Positions 7,627 to 10,649 of a stretch of DNA of 10,649 nucleotides are shown here, piece by piece. The notes below the pieces were generated by a model, which was given only the letters and a program-made list of their open reading frames with translations, made no database searches and was not told where the DNA came from. Each line of letters starts with the position of its first letter. The first letter of the stretch is position 1. Origin of the DNA: Bacteroidales bacterium (lineage in GTDB: Bacteria > Bacteroidota > Bacteroidia > Bacteroidales > B18-G4); the NCBI GenBank assembly GCA_030618905.1, contig JAUXCL010000070.1, forward strand, positions 1-10,649. Reading direction: 5' to 3'. Both the position numbers and the translations under genes were made by a program.

Positions 7627-8190
7627 ATGCGGCTTTTATTATTCTTCATCGTGATAATGTTCAGCACTCTAATCGCTTGCTCACAAAATGACAGCGGCTG
7701 GATTATCCTCAATAATGGTGATACCATTGATTGTGCTGTTTTCTCCTGGAAAAACGGCAGCATATTGTCCAAGCCAAAGGTTTCCGTGGATACCGGAGAT
7801 AGCCGGGTTCTTGAATATACATCCTATGATATCCGGGAGTTCAGCAAGGGCGACTCAGCATTCTGGTCCATTCCTTACAAGCCCTGGCGTGAAGGCAATA
7901 ATAAGCTTGTCTTTGCTGTATTGCTGATGAAAAACGGGAATCATCATCTTCTGAAGTATGAGAATGTGATCAGTTCTGAGTATGGCCCTCAATATGATCT
8001 TAAATATTATTATTATGCAGGCAAATTATTCAAAGAAGAAGTTACAGGAAGCAACTATAGAGATATCATCACTGATTACTTCAGCGATTGCCAGTATATT
8101 AAGGATCTTTTATCAGAGAAGAAAAACTTTTTTAGGGACGACCGTATTTCGAATGTGGCAAGGTCGTACAGGGTGAATTGCGGAAATTAA
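7627..8190 (+). CDS. Small lipoprotein, family not firmly recognised
   Basis: The protein is about 187 residues from ATG at 7627-7629, chosen because the only upstream alternative (TTG at 7597) overlaps the promoter. A short lipoprotein signal peptide, MRLLLFFIVIMFSTLIAC, ends in the lipobox LIAC with Cys18 as lipidation site. The mature part starts with a GWIILNNGDTIDCAVF segment, followed by a region containing LEYTSYDIREF and late FSDC. This layout (a ...NGDTI... strand, a Y-S/T-x-x-D-I-x-x-F motif and a C-terminal F-x-D-C) recalls a widespread family of uncharacterised Bacteroidota envelope proteins, often linked to outer-membrane beta-barrel domains. The resemblance is from memory of the pattern and not proven. 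No barrel domain is attached here. The gene stands alone on its strand with its own promoter, and its stop lies 7 bp from the convergent LolA-like stop. Confidence 0.8.
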   Translation: MRLLLFFIVIMFSTLIACSQNDSGWIILNNGDTIDCAVFSWKNGSILSKPKVSVDTGDSRVLEYTSYDIREFSKGDSAFWSIPYKPWREGNNKLVFAVLLMKNGNHHLLKYENVISSEYGPQYDLKYYYYAGKLFKEEVTGSNYRDIITDYFSDCQYIKDLLSEKKNFFRDDRISNVARSYRVNCGN

Positions 8191-8197
8191 AAAGTAT

Positions 8198-8911
8198 TTA
8201 TCGCTCTTCAACGGCATCATCAAAAACACTTTCCTCCAGGCCTGGATTCAACACATAATCAGTAAAGAAGAATATCACAGATCCTGTTTTCGGCCCTTCT
8301 TCCTTCAACTTTTCTTTGTCCACCTCCACACCTTTACCCATAAATTTAACCGGAAAATGGAAGTCCTCGACTTCAAAAGTGATGAGCATCCGGGAAGGGA
8401 GATCAATGTACTCATATGCATAAGTAAAGTCTATGATATAACTTCCTCTCTTTTTCGTATAGTTTTCAAGCTTCATGATTTGCAACTCTTCTTCAGAGAT
8501 CCACAAATTAGCCAGGACTAATTTCGACCTTTTCTCCAAAGGAATTACTTTAATCAGGTAATGGTTCTTATTATTGATGACTTCTGTACCCACAAAAACT
8601 GCAGAATAATCTTCATTCAATAATTCTCTCAGTGAGAAGTCAAATCCTTTTTTGGGAAGCAGCAGAAAATCATCAGATTTGATCCTCACTTTTGAAGGTT
8701 GTTTATAGTACATCACCGCATGCTTAACGGGCATATTGATAAAGTCAACATCCAGCTCAATGGTGAGATCAACCTGGTAATCCTGTATAATCTCAAGCCT
8801 TGCTTCAATCTTTTCCAGTACCAGGTAAGGATCAGGTTCCTGAGAGAAAATGCTTTGCGAGCTAAATAAGATCACAAAAACAGTTAAGATATATTTCGAT
8901 GTTATTGTCAT
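8198..8911 (-). CDS. LolA-fold periplasmic protein (outer membrane lipoprotein-sorting-like)
   Basis: The 237-residue secreted protein has a signal peptide at about 1-23 (hydrophobic ILTVFVILF core, likely cleavage near FS-Q). After it, DPYLVLEKIEARLEIIQDYQVDLTIELDV is the opening helix and strand expected of the LolA/LolB superfamily. Alternating strands such as HAVMYYKQPSKVRIKSDDF, NHYLIKVIPLEK, ANLWISEEELQIMKLENY and DFTYAYEYIDLPSRMLITFEV fit the curved sheet of that fold, which holds acyl chains or other hydrophobic ligands. No lipobox cysteine is present, so the protein should be soluble in the periplasm. Start is ATG at 8909-8911, preceded by AAAGGGA two bases away. It is last in a three-gene run, 9 bp after an ABC-2 permease. 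The association suggests it receives or delivers a hydrophobic substrate of that transporter. It need not be the cell's main lipoprotein carrier. Confidence 0.65.
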   Translation of the reverse strand: MTITSKYILTVFVILFSSQSIFSQEPDPYLVLEKIEARLEIIQDYQVDLTIELDVDFINMPVKHAVMYYKQPSKVRIKSDDFLLLPKKGFDFSLRELLNEDYSAVFVGTEVINNKNHYLIKVIPLEKRSKLVLANLWISEEELQIMKLENYTKKRGSYIIDFTYAYEYIDLPSRMLITFEVEDFHFPVKFMGKGVEVDKEKLKEEGPKTGSVIFFFTDYVLNPGLEESVFDDAVEER

Positions 8912-8920
8912 GTTCCCTTT

Positions 8921-9757
8921 TTATGTCAGGATATCTTTTTTATTGAAAACCCATAAAGTTAAGAGATAAAAAACCAGGATATGTATCAATAGCACTCCGG
9001 CATCAATGAATACTCCTGAAAGGTCTACCCTGAAGTAAAAGAAACTTTGCCAGGATTCAAGGTAGCTTGTAAGCATGAATGGCTTCAGGACTTCGAAGAT
9101 GCCAATATTCAGGGTTGTGACCAGGGTAAAAATAATGATAATGGCCATGGTCATTAATATGGGACCCAATGAATTATTCGACATGGCAGACAGTAAGATA
9201 GACAGGCTGGCTACCGTTGCCATACCCAGGAATCCATAAGCGTATGCTGCCACAAATCGCCACAGGATATCATCTACAGGGATGATGTTGATTGCTCCCA
9301 TAATAACGATGAGGTCGCCTTCGCCCAGGAGCAATAATCCTCCACCAAGACTGAGCATAAACATAAACAGGATGATGATAAGTGTGTAAACAAATCCTGC
9401 AATATATTTAGCACTTACTATTTTTGTACGGCTAACAGGCCGGGTCAGCAAAAGCCTGAAAGTACCTGAATGTGCCTCACCGGCCAGCAGGTCTCCGGTC
9501 ACTAAAACGATCAATAATGGAATATGTATCCATAAGAAATTCAATATGATATAGGAAATCATATATGCGTTGACCAGGTTTCCCTGCATATAAAATGCTT
9601 CCTTTAAGTTTTGAATGAAAAAATCCAGCATATTCTGACCTTCAAATATGGCTGCTATAAATGTCAATGCAATGATGACAAATATGGCCAGCAAAGCAAT
9701 ATAGCTTCTTCGTTTAGCAAAAACCTTGATCAGTTCTATATGTATCAATCTCAGCAT
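8921..9757 (-). CDS. ABC-2 type transporter permease
   Basis: This 278-residue inner-membrane protein has about six hydrophobic helices, near 19-38, 64-87, 117-144, 167-190, 197-219 and 250-271. An amphipathic N-terminal stretch, MLRLIHIELIKVFAKRRSY, precedes the first helix, as in ABC-2 permeases. The loop before helix 3, GDLLAGEAHSGTFRLLLTRP, carries the conserved E-x-x-x-GT-x-x-x-LL-x-RP-x-SR pattern of this family. It should form the membrane channel with the ATPase encoded just upstream. The ATG at 9755-9757 lies one base beyond the ATPase stop, so translation is probably coupled; no clear Shine-Dalgarno is seen. Substrate is unknown. Family members include exporters of antibiotics, sodium and polysaccharide, as well as copper-site maturation factors (NosY) and gliding-motility components (GldF). 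Confidence 0.9.
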   Translation of the reverse strand: MLRLIHIELIKVFAKRRSYIALLAIFVIIALTFIAAIFEGQNMLDFFIQNLKEAFYMQGNLVNAYMISYIILNFLWIHIPLLIVLVTGDLLAGEAHSGTFRLLLTRPVSRTKIVSAKYIAGFVYTLIIILFMFMLSLGGGLLLLGEGDLIVIMGAINIIPVDDILWRFVAAYAYGFLGMATVASLSILLSAMSNNSLGPILMTMAIIIIFTLVTTLNIGIFEVLKPFMLTSYLESWQSFFYFRVDLSGVFIDAGVLLIHILVFYLLTLWVFNKKDILT

Positions 9758-9758
9758 A

Positions 9759-10478
9759 TTATGTCAAATCAAGAAATAAAGTCTCCAGATTCTTACCGGC
9801 TATTAACTCTTGCACACTCCCTTCAAGTACACTTCTTCCTTCACTGATGATGATCATTCTGTTTGCCACCTGCTGAATTTCCAACAAATGATGGGAAGAA
9901 AGCATAATGGTTTTGCCATGATCCTTATTGAGATTCACAATTAGATCTCTGACATCTCTGGCACCAGCCGGATCCAGGCCAGAGGAAGGCTCATCGAGAA
10001 TAAGCAATTCCGGATCATGCAACATAGCCTGAGCGATCCCCAGGCGTTGCTTCATTCCTTTGGAATAAGTTTTCACTTTACCTTTTGCACGATCCTGCAA
10101 TCCAACTATTTCCAATACTTCCATGATCCTTTTCCGATCGGGTTTAAGACCAGAATATTGCATCAATATTGCGAGGTTTTTATACGCACTCAGGTATTCA
10201 TAGAAATCAGGTTTCTCGACTAAAGCCCCTGTTCTTTGGAGGATGCGGGGCAGGAATTTCTTAACAGGCTGTCCAAATATTTGGATCGACCCGGAGTCGG
10301 GCCGCACAAGTGACAGTATTAACCTTATGCTGGTACTTTTCCCGGACCCGTTTGGTCCCAGAAAACCATAAATATCTCCTTTGTAAACATCAAGATCAAG
10401 ATTGTCAACCGCCTGAATATCACCAAACTGTTTTGACAAGCCCCTAATACTCAGGATCTTTTCAACTGGCTTTTCCAT
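9759..10478 (-). CDS. ABC transporter ATP-binding protein, BcrA-like
   Basis: The 239-residue cytoplasmic ATPase supplies energy to the adjacent permease. All core motifs are intact: Walker A GPNGSGKST (41-49), signature YSKGMKQRLGIAQAM (138-152), Walker B ELLILDEP with following SSGLDPAG (157-172), and the switch histidine at H196 in MLSSHHLLE. The Q-loop region reads GALVEKPDFYEYLSAYKNL, with Glu in place of the usual Gln. The same IE-x-PGFY style is typical of bacitracin-resistance-like (BcrA) and related ABC-2 exporters, so this is a family trait and not a defect. Start is ATG at 10476-10478. It is the first gene of the ATPase, permease and LolA-like operon. I could not identify a convincing promoter in the 171 bases before the window edge. 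Confidence 0.93.
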   Translation of the reverse strand: MEKPVEKILSIRGLSKQFGDIQAVDNLDLDVYKGDIYGFLGPNGSGKSTSIRLILSLVRPDSGSIQIFGQPVKKFLPRILQRTGALVEKPDFYEYLSAYKNLAILMQYSGLKPDRKRIMEVLEIVGLQDRAKGKVKTYSKGMKQRLGIAQAMLHDPELLILDEPSSGLDPAGARDVRDLIVNLNKDHGKTIMLSSHHLLEIQQVANRMIIISEGRSVLEGSVQELIAGKNLETLFLDLT

Positions 10479-10553
10479 AGATAAAGGTCAGTTCATTGGC
10501 AGCAACTTTTGCCTTGATTGTTAAAGCCAAAATTCAGGGACAGAAATTACAAA

Positions 10554-10649
10554 GTGATCAGTAAATGTATAAAAAAGATTATTATTGTAAGCGTAATCCT
10601 GTTAATCATTATTATTCAAATAATCCATGTACGAAAACAGCTTTCCAAA
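10554..10649 (+). CDS. Possible start of a membrane-anchored protein (cut by window edge)
   Basis: From GTG at 10554 a frame stays open to the window end for 32 codons. It encodes a basic start (MISKCIKK), a strongly hydrophobic segment rich in Ile and Val (IIIVSVILLIIIIQII) and then HVRK, which is the pattern of an N-terminal membrane anchor. There is no ATG, no strong Shine-Dalgarno and no TAnnTTTG box nearby. AT-rich DNA can make Ile-rich frames by chance. The opposite strand also has a 15-codon open frame from the edge (ending YMDYLNNND at 10602) that could be the tail of an upstream gene. Only one of these can be right, and possibly neither. Confidence 0.25.
   Translation, partial: MISKCIKKIIIVSVILLIIIIQIIHVRKQLSK

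Noticed and set aside
10602..10649. Tail of a − strand gene entering from the right edge (15 codons ending YMDYLNNND, then stop).
   Set aside because: It is too short to support and competes with an equally tentative + strand reading of the same bases.
88..10649. Defence system, mobile element or CRISPR array.
   Set aside because: No transposase, integrase, nuclease or regularly spaced repeat was found. Gene content and base composition look uniform and chromosomal.

Overview
The window looks like ordinary chromosome from a member of the Bacteroidota, probably an anaerobic or microaerobic lineage. This is inferred from several signs. The topoisomerase IV A subunit has the group-typical HPHGDASIGDA motif. 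There is an orphan BatA-type protein (two N-terminal anchors, a vWA-like domain and a C-terminal anchor). Promoter -7 boxes match TAnnTTTG rather than TATAAT. Shine-Dalgarno sequences are weak or missing, the DNA is moderately AT-rich, and a full-length flavodiiron protein is present. No rRNA, tRNA, CRISPR array, insertion sequence or phage gene was seen.

Layout, left to right. (1) Bases 1-572, + strand: the 3' part of a zinc-less MDR oxidoreductase similar to 2-enoyl thioester or quinone reductases. (2) Bases 584-7468, all − strand, read from right to left: a BatA-like membrane protein, topoisomerase IV subunit A (parC), a flavodiiron NO/O2 reductase, and an acidic lipoprotein with no recognised family. 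Gaps are 92, 21 and 7 bp, so the last three or all four may be co-transcribed. (3) Bases 7469-7626: a divergent promoter region with one complete Bacteroidota-type promoter facing right and a -7 box facing left. (4) Bases 7627-8190, + strand: a small lipoprotein. (5) Bases 8198-10478, − strand: a three-gene operon of BcrA-like ABC ATPase, ABC-2 permease and LolA-fold periplasmic protein, spaced 1 and 9 bp apart. (6) Bases 10479-10649: AT-rich edge with no certain gene; the start of a membrane-anchored + strand protein is possible.

The ABC operon reads as a self-contained unit: ATPase and permease move or export a substrate at the inner membrane, and the LolA-fold protein is positioned to carry a hydrophobic ligand in the periplasm. 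The topoisomerase and flavodiiron genes are housekeeping and oxidative or nitrosative stress functions with no evident mechanistic link. No stretch over 300 bases lacks a gene. I found no convincing undescribed system. The items most worth a second look are the ABC-2/LolA-fold operon, the two family-less lipoproteins and the clear divergent promoter region.
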